A DNA stretch of 64,000 nucleotides, taken from positions 1 through 64,000 of the forward strand of contig NZ_VOBG01000024.1 of assembly GCF_008369295.1 (NCBI RefSeq). The letters run 5' to 3'. The position numbers and the translations under genes are program-made. Each line of letters begins with the position of its first letter. Position 1 is the stretch's first letter. The notes beneath the pieces were generated by a model. It saw only the letters and a program-made list of their open reading frames with translations, was not told the origin of the DNA and searched no databases. Shown in pieces: positions 54,502 through 62,141 of this stretch. This DNA is from Pseudomonas sp. ANT_H4 (GTDB taxonomy: Bacteria > Pseudomonadota > Gammaproteobacteria > Pseudomonadales > Pseudomonadaceae).

Positions 54502-55548
54502 ATGAAAACCATTAACGATAACAACCGAAAAATTCACTCTGCCGCACAGGTCGTCGATGAACTTGGCATTGCCCCACAGACCTTGGTTGATCTTGCCTCG
54601 AAGCTGAAATGCATCTTCTTAATAGAGATCCCCGACAACACAGAAGTCCATCTGACTTGGCCTAAACCAAGGCGCCTAGCGGCCGATTTCCTCGGACCAA
54701 CGAAATGCAGCTTCCCCCGAGCTAATGACGAGTCTGTAATAATCAGCCCAGAGATAGAGTTGCTGTGCCTTACAGCATCTGATTGCGACTCAATCCTTCA
54801 AACAGGAGCACTTCGAAAAAAGGAATTTTTAGGTGTCGCTAGGTTCAATAAGAACGCGGGCGTTATCCACTTAAGCTCAATTAGTTATGCACAGCAGTAT
54901 TTGATGGCCAAAGAGGTCACTCCCTACCTTCTTGGTTCTTTTTTCACACGCATTCCACAGAACGTAACTAACGCTAGCAACCAAGCATCGCCCGCACCGG
55001 AAAAATCAATCATCATTAGGTTTGACGACATATTTATCAGCACCGAAAATTTCCAAGCAATTTTGAAAGAATTGAACAACAAACCACCTTCTTTCGAAAA
55101 GCTCGAGACAGAGGACTGGATATCAACAATGTTGGCGCAACTGAACAAAGCGTCCACTCATTTCATATCAGGTGAATTGAGCAACGTTGAGAAATCAAAA
55201 CTACGTGATGAAATCAGAAAATGGTTTGTTCATAAATGGCCGAAAGGAGGCGATGATTTATTAGATCAAGCCGTGAACGTCATATTGCCTGACAGCCTCT
55301 ACAAGCACTCACCACATCGAGATACAGTCAGCGAGCTCGTGAAGCTCAAATACAACCGCTATGCGTCCACAGCCCTAATACTCATCAATGAAAAAGCCGA
55401 AACGTGCTGGCAAATAAAGCAATCAAGCGCACATAAGAAATATCCAAAGAGAAATACCATCAAGGACGAACTTAAGGATGATTGGAAATTTTCAGTCAAG
55501 CTCGCTAATGCCGCAGCAACAATAATTCGGCCCGACAAAGAGAAATGA
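54502..55548 (+). CDS. Uncharacterised 348-aa protein, AT-rich gene
   Basis: Not recognised. It starts at MKTINDNNRKIHSAAQVVDEL (ATG 54502); ATG 54445 would add 19 residues and neither has a clear ribosome site. The N-terminal part (SAAQVVDELGIAPQTLVDLASK) looks like a small helix-turn-helix of the kind found in phage and island regulators. The C-terminal part (KPPSFEKLETEDW, RDEIRKWFVHKWPKGGDDLLDQAVNVILPD, NRYASTALILINEKAE) resembles the tail of DNA-binding island proteins. The base composition is clearly more AT-rich than the recBCD block, so it has a separate origin. Confidence 0.65.
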   Translation: MKTINDNNRKIHSAAQVVDELGIAPQTLVDLASKLKCIFLIEIPDNTEVHLTWPKPRRLAADFLGPTKCSFPRANDESVIISPEIELLCLTASDCDSILQTGALRKKEFLGVARFNKNAGVIHLSSISYAQQYLMAKEVTPYLLGSFFTRIPQNVTNASNQASPAPEKSIIIRFDDIFISTENFQAILKELNNKPPSFEKLETEDWISTMLAQLNKASTHFISGELSNVEKSKLRDEIRKWFVHKWPKGGDDLLDQAVNVILPDSLYKHSPHRDTVSELVKLKYNRYASTALILINEKAETCWQIKQSSAHKKYPKRNTIKDELKDDWKFSVKLANAAATIIRPDKEK

Positions 55549-55619
55549 GAGCCCCAGACCGGGGCCATGTAGAAAATATCTTGAGGATAATGGACGTCCA
55601 ACCTAGTTAAGTCTTGTCC

Positions 55620-56678
55620 CTACACGACTACACTTCTTGGCCTCCCTCGCTTCACGCCCTTAGCTTTTGGCATATTCCCTCTAAAGAAAGACCTGCCACA
55701 ACCTGACGAAAACCTCAACCAATAATCAGTCTTCACCAGATACATTACAACCACAGCTTTCAAATTTGAAACAAGATTTTTATCAAACCAGTTCATCACC
55801 CCTATCCCTAGAAACCGGTACGACCCTTTCTTATTATTGCAATTGAAATATCGCCCTTTCCCTTTCGTTATTTCCTGCCGCCAATGTTCTCCAATCAACT
55901 TGGCTAAAATGATGTCCTCGCGATAATCTGCTCCGTTATAAAAAACTAACAGATGGAAGTGAAACCCCTTGAGGTGCCCGTACTCCAGCTTACAAGCAAA
56001 CCCCAGCATTCCCTTTATCGGACTACCTTTGTGCAAGTCCCCCTGTAGCTTGGCCCAGTCCTCCCTTACCTGAGTCAGATACTTCTTCAAATCTTTACGC
56101 TCTCTAAAAAACCCAGTCTCGTACCACAGATCCAAGCGGATAACCACCATCCTAGAATGCTTTGCAAACAAAGCGTCAATATACTGTTCAATACTCCTAG
56201 CTCGTTTATTTTCAGCGTTAACAAATTTCTTTACTATTTTTTTAAACTCACTACCGGCAGCCTCCTTCCTAAGGTCTTCGACCAAGCAGTTCATAACTGA
56301 CACCTCCTTCGGAACCTCCGAAGGTGAAATCTTAGCGGTAGATGAAAGTAGTAACAGACTATCGAATTTTTCAGCACACTCAAATAGTATTGCCACATAA
56401 GGATTCAGGTCACACAGAGGAAAATAACAATGAAACTCCCCTGACCCATTTTTTAAAGCCATCAACAACTGCTTACCCAAAGGTGTTGCCTGGAACGCAA
56501 GACCACTGCGCTTATGCACAACAGAAGAGAATAGTTGTTCTCTACTACTCAGCACTTGTACTACAACTGGCTCAATCTGCTTTAGCTTTTCGAGTAAGGT
56601 TTGCTCCTCTGTCAACACCTCGTATACAATCTCTCCAGATGAGTCTGGAGAGTAATCATCTAAGTCATCCGAATACAT
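55620..56678 (-). CDS. Inovirus Gp2 / YagK-YfjJ family replication-type protein
   Basis: A 352-aa protein. ATG 56678 (MYSDDLDDYS) with GAGG eight bases upstream is preferred to 56762. The C-terminal half has the family landmarks: MVVIRLDLWYE, LLGFACKLEYGHLKGFHFHLLVFYNG (an HxH pair like the HUH metal motif), IGEHWRQEITKGKGRYFNCN and VVMYLVKTDYWLR. This family shares the fold of rolling-circle initiators and occurs in CP4-57-like elements next to yfjI and alpA, as here. A role in copying or mobilising the element is inferred. The gene is AT-rich. Confidence 0.75.
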   Translation of the reverse strand: MYSDDLDDYSPDSSGEIVYEVLTEEQTLLEKLKQIEPVVVQVLSSREQLFSSVVHKRSGLAFQATPLGKQLLMALKNGSGEFHCYFPLCDLNPYVAILFECAEKFDSLLLLSSTAKISPSEVPKEVSVMNCLVEDLRKEAAGSEFKKIVKKFVNAENKRARSIEQYIDALFAKHSRMVVIRLDLWYETGFFRERKDLKKYLTQVREDWAKLQGDLHKGSPIKGMLGFACKLEYGHLKGFHFHLLVFYNGADYREDIILAKLIGEHWRQEITKGKGRYFNCNNKKGSYRFLGIGVMNWFDKNLVSNLKAVVVMYLVKTDYWLRFSSGCGRSFFRGNMPKAKGVKRGRPRSVVV

Positions 56679-57015
56679 CACCCTAACCTCAGCTACTACC
56701 AACAGCAAGATAAAGTCACACCTATTGCAACCCAGTGCCTCCAACAGATTTACCGAAAACACAGTGATAGTTAAGTACTATCAAGACAACCATATCCACT
56801 TTCGCAACCCTACCTATAATCCTGTATTGTAGCCCACCAACCTTTCACTCAATAACAGCCCTTACAATCTATCTCTCTTTATAATTAAATAAGACTACAT
56901 AACTAACCAATTTGAAAAACAATCTATAACGCCAGGATTGACCACAAAATTCCGCAAAACACACCGTTACATTTAAAATAAGTTAGTAGTCAAAAACATC
57001 AACGAACATTCAAGA
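56679..57015. other. AT-rich gap between gp2-like and yfjI-like genes
   Basis: About 340 bp of low-GC sequence without a gene. It could contain the promoter of the gp2-like gene (minus strand). No repeat or hairpin stands out. Confidence 0.5.
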
Positions 57016-58494
57016 CTAAATCTTATTATATTGCGGCATATTTGGTAGTGGCTGGTGGTGCAGAAACCATGGCATCACATCCACACATGCAGAACGCCCG
57101 ACGTCACAGAATGAAATGCGCCCATTTCTGCAAAGAACCTCCAAAGCACGATCTAAGCGATTCTTCTCACGCAGTTTATTCGGACAGTGCTGACGAATAT
57201 AGTTTTTACGGACTAAACGTTCACCGGTGTTCCGGACACGGTCCAACCAGTTATCCAACTCATCTGCATCCAAGCACTCTTGCGGAGGAGGCATGAAAAG
57301 TTTGAGAAAATCATTCGAACTCGAACGACAAAAATCAATAGCGGTATCCAGCGTGTTTAATGCGATATCTCCGTCGAGTTTCTCGAAGCAATGAAGCAAG
57401 GCGGCTACTCTGGCGATGTTGTCGGCCAGCTTTGACGCGTGATCACCCGCACCTTCAAATTGGCCACCTGGACGAATTGCCTGCTCAATGTCATTAAAAA
57501 GTTTATGCCAGCGGTCAGCGGCTTCTGAGGTGAACTTTATTACCTGCTTTTCTCGTGCGGGCTCTTGCAGTAAAACTACATTCTGCTGAAGCAGTTCGGT
57601 CATACGCTCGACGAAATAGCCACGATGCTCCCATGACTGCGTTCCATTGAGGCGCACGCGGTAGCCCTGTGTCGACTGCGGATGACAGACCAAGAAGCGG
57701 GCCCACAACCCAACGCCACGGGATGCTTCGCCGCGACGCTTAATGTAATCGCTGACAGCACTCTCTTGCGCCATGATCGAGACCGTCAGGCGTGCCCCGT
57801 TCAGTACAAAGCTCTTGGCAGTCTTACGGTCAACAGTAATGGAGTCACCACTCCAGATGGAGTTCATCTTTGATAGATCGTTAAATGCCCGTCCACCCAG
57901 AACCCCACCGCCTTCGCTGGATGTCAACCCAGCCGTTGGCAGATTTTCGTGTAGCCCCAGAAACAGGGCTTCAGAAGTGGAGTCTTCATAAAGGAGTTTA
58001 AATGCCTTAGGCTCAACGGGTTGATTTGCTTGGTGCACCAATAACTGCTGCTCATCGTCTTGGGTCGGCTGTCCTTGTCCAGCCTTTTTGTTGATGCCTT
58101 TCAGAATTGCCTTACGTCGAGTCGACCAGATATCGTGCTGAACTTGCCACTGCTGCACTTGGCTTTGGTAAATGAGGCTTTGCTGTTGTTGGAAGTCGCG
58201 CACCGGACCTAGAAAAACATTTTCCACCGTGGATTTGCGCTCCCCCGAGTTGGCTATAGCCAGTAACATCAATGAGGTGGGCACTACTTGACCATTGGGT
58301 TTACGGACATCAATCAGTCCCTGTACCACAACAGCAATCGCTGTCAGCGCACTCATGAAAATGAGCGCACGAGGAGCCATTATATTGTTTTGAGCCTCAT
58401 CGACTGCCGATTGCAGTAGAGGCAGTGGCATATGAAACGACTGAGATAATACATCCACAGCCGACTGATGGTTAAAGTTTATATCAAAGTTCAT
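57016..58494 (-). CDS. YfjI-like DUF3987 protein
   Basis: A 492-aa protein of the DUF3987/YfjI family, which resembles replication-associated helicase/primase modules of mobile elements. Walker A-like IANSGERKSTVENVF (about 86) carries GERKST in place of the usual GxGKS/T. Conserved downstream blocks include EDSTSEALFLGLHENLPTAGLTSSEGGGVLGGRAFND and RGEASRGVGLWARFLVCHPQSTQGYR. It sits 9 bp after alpA-like gene on the same strand and ahead of the Gp2-like gene. Confidence 0.85.
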   Translation of the reverse strand: MNFDINFNHQSAVDVLSQSFHMPLPLLQSAVDEAQNNIMAPRALIFMSALTAIAVVVQGLIDVRKPNGQVVPTSLMLLAIANSGERKSTVENVFLGPVRDFQQQQSLIYQSQVQQWQVQHDIWSTRRKAILKGINKKAGQGQPTQDDEQQLLVHQANQPVEPKAFKLLYEDSTSEALFLGLHENLPTAGLTSSEGGGVLGGRAFNDLSKMNSIWSGDSITVDRKTAKSFVLNGARLTVSIMAQESAVSDYIKRRGEASRGVGLWARFLVCHPQSTQGYRVRLNGTQSWEHRGYFVERMTELLQQNVVLLQEPAREKQVIKFTSEAADRWHKLFNDIEQAIRPGGQFEGAGDHASKLADNIARVAALLHCFEKLDGDIALNTLDTAIDFCRSSSNDFLKLFMPPPQECLDADELDNWLDRVRNTGERLVRKNYIRQHCPNKLREKNRLDRALEVLCRNGRISFCDVGRSACVDVMPWFLHHQPLPNMPQYNKI

Positions 58495-58503
58495 TATGGC
58501 GCT

Positions 58504-58791
58504 CTACGCTACTGAAGCATTACGCTTACCTACCTTGCGGCTAACTTTCACAAACAAGTCAGGGCTATTAGAGCGAGACGAATTCACGCATTGTTCAAGC
58601 CATGCATTTATTTCTGCATCAACCCAACGCACCGCCCCATTACCAAGGGGAACTTGAGTTGGAAAGTTCGGATCGTACTGTGTCGATTTTGAATCAAGTT
58701 TGCCGTAAATGGTGGAACGGGACAGTCCCGTACGTTCGATCACTTGCTTCAAGCGAAGCATAACCAGGACGGGGGGAAGTTGAGTGAGCAT
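58504..58791 (-). CDS. AlpA-family excision/regulatory protein
   Basis: A 95-aa protein with the MerR-like winged HTH of AlpA (MLRLKQVIERTGLSRSTIYGKL, PLGNGAVRWVDAEINAWLEQCV). AlpA proteins activate integrase expression and act in excision of P4-like elements. AAGGAG nine bases before ATG 58791 supports the start. It is the first gene of alpA - yfjI - gp2-like, so this part of the island looks like an autonomous CP4-57-type element core. Confidence 0.9.
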   Translation of the reverse strand: MLTQLPPVLVMLRLKQVIERTGLSRSTIYGKLDSKSTQYDPNFPTQVPLGNGAVRWVDAEINAWLEQCVNSSRSNSPDLFVKVSRKVGKRNASVA

Positions 58792-58855
58792 CTGTTTGTA
58801 CTCCTTAGGATTGACTGGCGCTCATCCTAGGAAACGAACCAAAAAAACTGAACTC

Positions 58856-59259
58856 CGTTAGCGTAACGATTGCTAACGTTAGGAGCTGGCTACGGACACA
58901 AACCTGACGCAAGCCCCGTTATAGTGGGCCTTTCGGCAGTATTTAGGGACCGAGGAAGCTGAGCGTGACAGGGTGGCGTAACGCCCCTATCTGGCAGGAC
59001 CGAGACCGACGCTAAGAGCGGAAACAGTGACGGATGCTCGTCACGCTACTGCTATTTTTGCTACTCGTAGCAGAAATAGCAGGAAACTCTGAACGCCTCC
59101 TCCTGAAATATTCTCCCTCCGTTACCGTAACGCATCATCTCCAGGACCAGAAGTGCTCTCCACTTTATGCCTGAGTGAGTTCAAAGCGCAGAGCATTGTG
59201 CTTGTGTTACAGGGTCACAATTTAATACCCAATACTTGCTAAAACGTGGATGGCGTAAC
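58856..59259. repeat. Iteron-like GCGTAACG repeats upstream of alpA
   Basis: GCGTAACG or close variants occur at 58861-58868, 58976-58983 (inside the palindrome GGCGTAACGCC, 58975-58985), 59125-59132 (CCGTAACG, inside CGTTACCGTAACG) and 59253-59259 (GCGTAAC). CGTTAGC at 58856 and GCTAACG at 58872 pair around the first. The region 58792-59417 has no gene, and such spaced motifs upstream of a replication-type operon suggest an origin or a control region. Confidence 0.5.
59049..59082. repeat. Long hairpin upstream of alpA
   Basis: CTGCTATTTTTGCTAC (59049-59064) pairs with GTAGCAGAAATAGCAG (59067-59082): 16 pairs with one T:G wobble and a 2-nt gap at the centre. No T-run follows, so it is more likely a structural site (origin, nick site or recombination site) than a terminator. 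Confidence 0.65.
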
Positions 59260-59417
59260 ACTTCGATACAGCCCCGCAGACTCGATATAAAGCATGGTTC
59301 AAGCCTCGCAACTAAAAAACCACTCAAAATATTTTCAGACCTATATCACCTACATGAACGCTCAACCATGAGCGAATCATTAATCGTTTGCGCGTGAAAT
59401 CAAAAAGGAACTTCTGT

Positions 59418-59747
59418 ATGTCCAACCTATGCCCTAACTGCAACTCCGACCGAGTGGTCACAAAAAATATTGGAAGAAAAGCGGGGGGAGTCATCGGCTC
59501 TGTGAGTGGCGCGGCTAGTGGAGCCGCTGGAGCCTTATCAGGCGCAGAAGTAGGCGCGACCCTTGGTATCGCCGGTGGGCCCGTTGGCATCGCCATCGGA
59601 AGCATTGCTGGAGCTATTTTCGGCGGACTGTTTGGCGGAGCCGCAGGCGGCATTGCTGGGGCGGCGATTGGCGAACAAGTTGATGAAAAGGTCTTGGATA
59701 ACTACCAGTGCCTGCACTGCGGTTACACGTTCAGTACCAAAAACTAA
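59418..59747 (+). CDS. Glycine-zipper protein with a split zinc ribbon
   Basis: A 109-aa protein from ATG 59418, eight bases after AAGGAA. Residues 1-15 carry CPNC, residues about 20-85 form two Gly/Ala-rich glycine-zipper membrane stretches (GVIGSVSGAASGAAGALSGAEVGA; GGPVGIAIGSIAGAIFGGLFGGAAGG) and the C-terminus carries CLHC (YQCLHCGYTFSTKN). The two CxxC halves could meet to form one zinc ribbon outside the membrane. No function known. Confidence 0.65.
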   Translation: MSNLCPNCNSDRVVTKNIGRKAGGVIGSVSGAASGAAGALSGAEVGATLGIAGGPVGIAIGSIAGAIFGGLFGGAAGGIAGAAIGEQVDEKVLDNYQCLHCGYTFSTKN

Positions 59748-59814
59748 GTAACAAATGCCGGGCGCTGTTCCGCACCAGAACGGCGCCACCATCCATTATT
59801 AAGCAGGAATCACC

Positions 59815-60783
59815 ATGGCCCACTTCATTGAGCAAATGGCTTACGTTGGCGCTACTCCCTGGCATGGCCTGGGCAGTCAGCTCTCCCCCAATCAACCGCT
59901 GGAAACCTGGGAGCGCGAAGCCGGTATGAACTGGCAGATTCAGGAAAGCCCCGTCTATTTCAAGGCAGACGCCATCGGCAATGTCGGAACCATTCACTCC
60001 TTCCCAGAACAGAAGGTACTCTATCGCTCCGACACCAAGATCCCGCTGTCTGTTGTATCTCAGCGCTACCAAATCGTACAACCACGTGAAGTGTTAGAGT
60101 TTTACCGGGACCTCACCGAAGTGTCGGGTTTCGAGTTGGAGACCGCTGGCGTACTGAAGGGCGGACGTAAGTTCTGGGCCTTGGCCAAGACCGGCCAGAC
60201 GACCACCTTGAAAGGCAACGATCAGGTTGATGGCTATCTACTGCTGGCCACGTCCTGCGACGGATCGCTGGCCACCACAGCCACTCCTACCTCCGTCCGC
60301 GTGGTCTGCAACAACACACTAACCATCGCTTTGGACAGCACCACCCGCGCAATTAAGGTTCCGCATAACACCCGCTTCGATCCAACATCCGTGAAGAAGC
60401 AGCTGGGTATCGCAGTCTCGCAATGGGACGAGTTCATGCACAGAATGCGTATGCTGGCCGAGCGAAATGTCCAGGAGCATGAGGCAATGGGCTTCTTCCG
60501 AAATGTGCTGTGCGACACACAGCACAATAGCCCTACACCCGACGTCCTACCGAATGAACGAGCCCTTCGCAAGGTGCAAATTCTGTATGAAGGAGAAGGT
60601 CGTGGAGCGACTTTGGAGTCTGCTCGTGGAACGGCCTGGGGCCTGCTCAACGCCGTGACGGAATACGTCGACCACGAGCGACGCGCTAGAAGCACGGAAT
60701 ACCGAATGGACTCGGCCTGGTTTGGCCAAGGAGCCGCTATAAAACAACGTGCTCTCGAAAAAGCACTTCAATTCGTCGCCTGA
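59815..60783 (+). CDS. DUF932 (phage/plasmid-like TIGR03299) protein
   Basis: A 322-aa protein with family landmarks: MAHFIEQMAYVGATPWHGLG at the start, VLYRSDTKIPLSVVSQRYQIVQPREVLEFYRDL, GRKFWALAKTG, VRVVCNNTLTIAL and WGLLNAVTEYVDH. DUF932 proteins are common on plasmids, phages and islands with no settled function. The ribosome site AGCAGGAATCACC precedes the ATG. It is followed by a terminator. Confidence 0.9.
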   Translation: MAHFIEQMAYVGATPWHGLGSQLSPNQPLETWEREAGMNWQIQESPVYFKADAIGNVGTIHSFPEQKVLYRSDTKIPLSVVSQRYQIVQPREVLEFYRDLTEVSGFELETAGVLKGGRKFWALAKTGQTTTLKGNDQVDGYLLLATSCDGSLATTATPTSVRVVCNNTLTIALDSTTRAIKVPHNTRFDPTSVKKQLGIAVSQWDEFMHRMRMLAERNVQEHEAMGFFRNVLCDTQHNSPTPDVLPNERALRKVQILYEGEGRGATLESARGTAWGLLNAVTEYVDHERRARSTEYRMDSAWFGQGAAIKQRALEKALQFVA

Positions 60784-60803
60784 CAGACTCCCTCTGCAAA
60801 TAG

Positions 60804-60848
60804 AACGTCCAGGCAGCTTCTGCTGACAGGACGTTTTTATGCTCGACT
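60804..60848 (+). terminator. Terminator of the DUF932 gene
   Basis: AACGTCC (60804-60810) and GGACGTT (60839-60845) form the outer stem, with an inner CAGC/GCTG helix and a T-run after the right arm. Confidence 0.65.
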
Positions 60849-60905
60849 GGAAAACACCATGGAAACTCAAGCACTAAAGATATATACCCGCTAACGCTCG
60901 ACAAC

Positions 60906-60962
60906 CTTACGTACCATCTACACCAGAGAGTGGCCTCGTGAGACTGGCTGGCGGTACGTAAG
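60906..60962. promoter_or_regulatory. Spaced inverted repeat between DUF932 and the 100-aa gene
   Basis: CTTACGTACC (60906-60915) and GGTACGTAAG (60953-60962) are exact inverted copies 37 bp apart in a 314-bp gene-free gap. It could be a binding site for a dimeric regulator or a recombinase. Confidence 0.35.
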
Positions 60963-61097
60963 CGTGGCATTGGCAGTTTTTATGCCGCAGTCGTCGGAGG
61001 TGTTACCAGCGCAAGTCTCTGCTCACTATTACTCGCCAAACCGAACATGACCCAACCTCGGGTACAATTTGGCCGAAACCATAGAAAAGACTCCCCC

Positions 61098-61400
61098 ATG
61101 AAACTCCTCAACACCTACGACGACCGTGACAATGCCAAAGAGGCTGCCGAAAAGCTGACCGGCGAAAAGCGTCTTGCTAGCGAGCGTGATGCCACCGTGG
61201 TCATATACAACCTATTTGGCATCCCCAGCTGGGGCAATTTCCACCGTCTGGGCATGTACAATCTGGCAGAGCTGAAAACCCTGCTGCCGCGCCGTGCCAA
61301 CTGGCAAGCTGCCGAGCTTGCTCGGCATATTGAGATCATCGCTACGCTGACAACCGTAGCAAAAAACTACGGGATTGAAGTGCCAGAACATTGGCTGTAG
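61098..61400 (+). CDS. Uncharacterised 100-aa protein
   Basis: From ATG 61098, MKLLNTYDDRDNAKEAAEKLTGEKR... with a compact alpha/beta pattern (ATVVIYNLFGIPSWGNFHRLGMYNLAELKTLLP) and a C-terminal helix. The upstream codons to 61047 are not needed. No family recognised. It converges with the 243-aa gene after 9 bp. Confidence 0.6.
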   Translation: MKLLNTYDDRDNAKEAAEKLTGEKRLASERDATVVIYNLFGIPSWGNFHRLGMYNLAELKTLLPRRANWQAAELARHIEIIATLTTVAKNYGIEVPEHWL

Positions 61401-61409
61401 GTCAGAGCG

Positions 61410-62141
61410 TCAAGCTCCTTCACGCAAGGCAATGAACTGGCTATGCGGACCTTCGGTGCGCAGTTCAATATGAGAGCTGCCAGATGCCAGAAAAGCCAGG
61501 GAACCTTCAAGGTTAAATGGGAACAACACAGGCGTCGTTTGCACAGAACTCAGAGCAAGAGGTTTTCCGAGGCAACGCAAGACTGCCTCGATCAACCAGG
61601 TGACCAGATGCGGATCATCAACAAGGATTGCCGGTCGGCGCAGCAGACGTCGCCCTTTTTCAATACGCTCAATGACGCCCCAATCCTCTTGGGTTTGCAG
61701 TACAGCTTGACCGGCACGCCGGGTGATTTCACGTTCACCATATACTTCGTTCATCCGACGATGAACCTCCGCAGCTGAGCAGTCATCCTGCAAAGCTGTC
61801 AGTCGGCCGACCTGTTCAGCGAGTTTGGCGAAAAACGGATAGCTAGCCAACGCCATCCCCCATGTCAGCGCAACTGCTGACACGCCAGGAGCAGTCTTTA
61901 GAATCGCGGCACCACGATCTGCAAAGTCAAGAAGCTCCGCTCTGGGAGCAAGCCACAGGCCATTCAGCTTGGTTCGTGTTTTACCCAGAGCCTCCTTTCC
62001 CAAGTTAGCAGTGGCTAGGAAGGCATCAAGTTCATCGACACTTGCCAAGCCAGCACGAGCCTTCAAGGCGGCCGCAGCCCATTCGAGCCGGATGTAGCGG
62101 TCAAAACCAATGAGTGGTGCAGGCGTGGTCATGGAGCTCAA
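61410..62141 (-). CDS. 243-aa partner of the PglZ gene, unknown
   Basis: Not recognised. It starts MSSMTTPAPLIGFDRYIRLEW and is helical for the first 130 residues, then has RRMNEVYGEREITRRAGQAVLQTQEDWGVI and a beta-rich end. Its ATG overlaps the stop of the PglZ gene (4 bp), so it is translated with it. It is not a match to BrxA by eye. The tight overlap suggests a component of the same defence complex. Confidence 0.7.
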   Translation of the reverse strand: MSSMTTPAPLIGFDRYIRLEWAAAALKARAGLASVDELDAFLATANLGKEALGKTRTKLNGLWLAPRAELLDFADRGAAILKTAPGVSAVALTWGMALASYPFFAKLAEQVGRLTALQDDCSAAEVHRRMNEVYGEREITRRAGQAVLQTQEDWGVIERIEKGRRLLRRPAILVDDPHLVTWLIEAVLRCLGKPLALSSVQTTPVLFPFNLEGSLAFLASGSSHIELRTEGPHSQFIALREGA

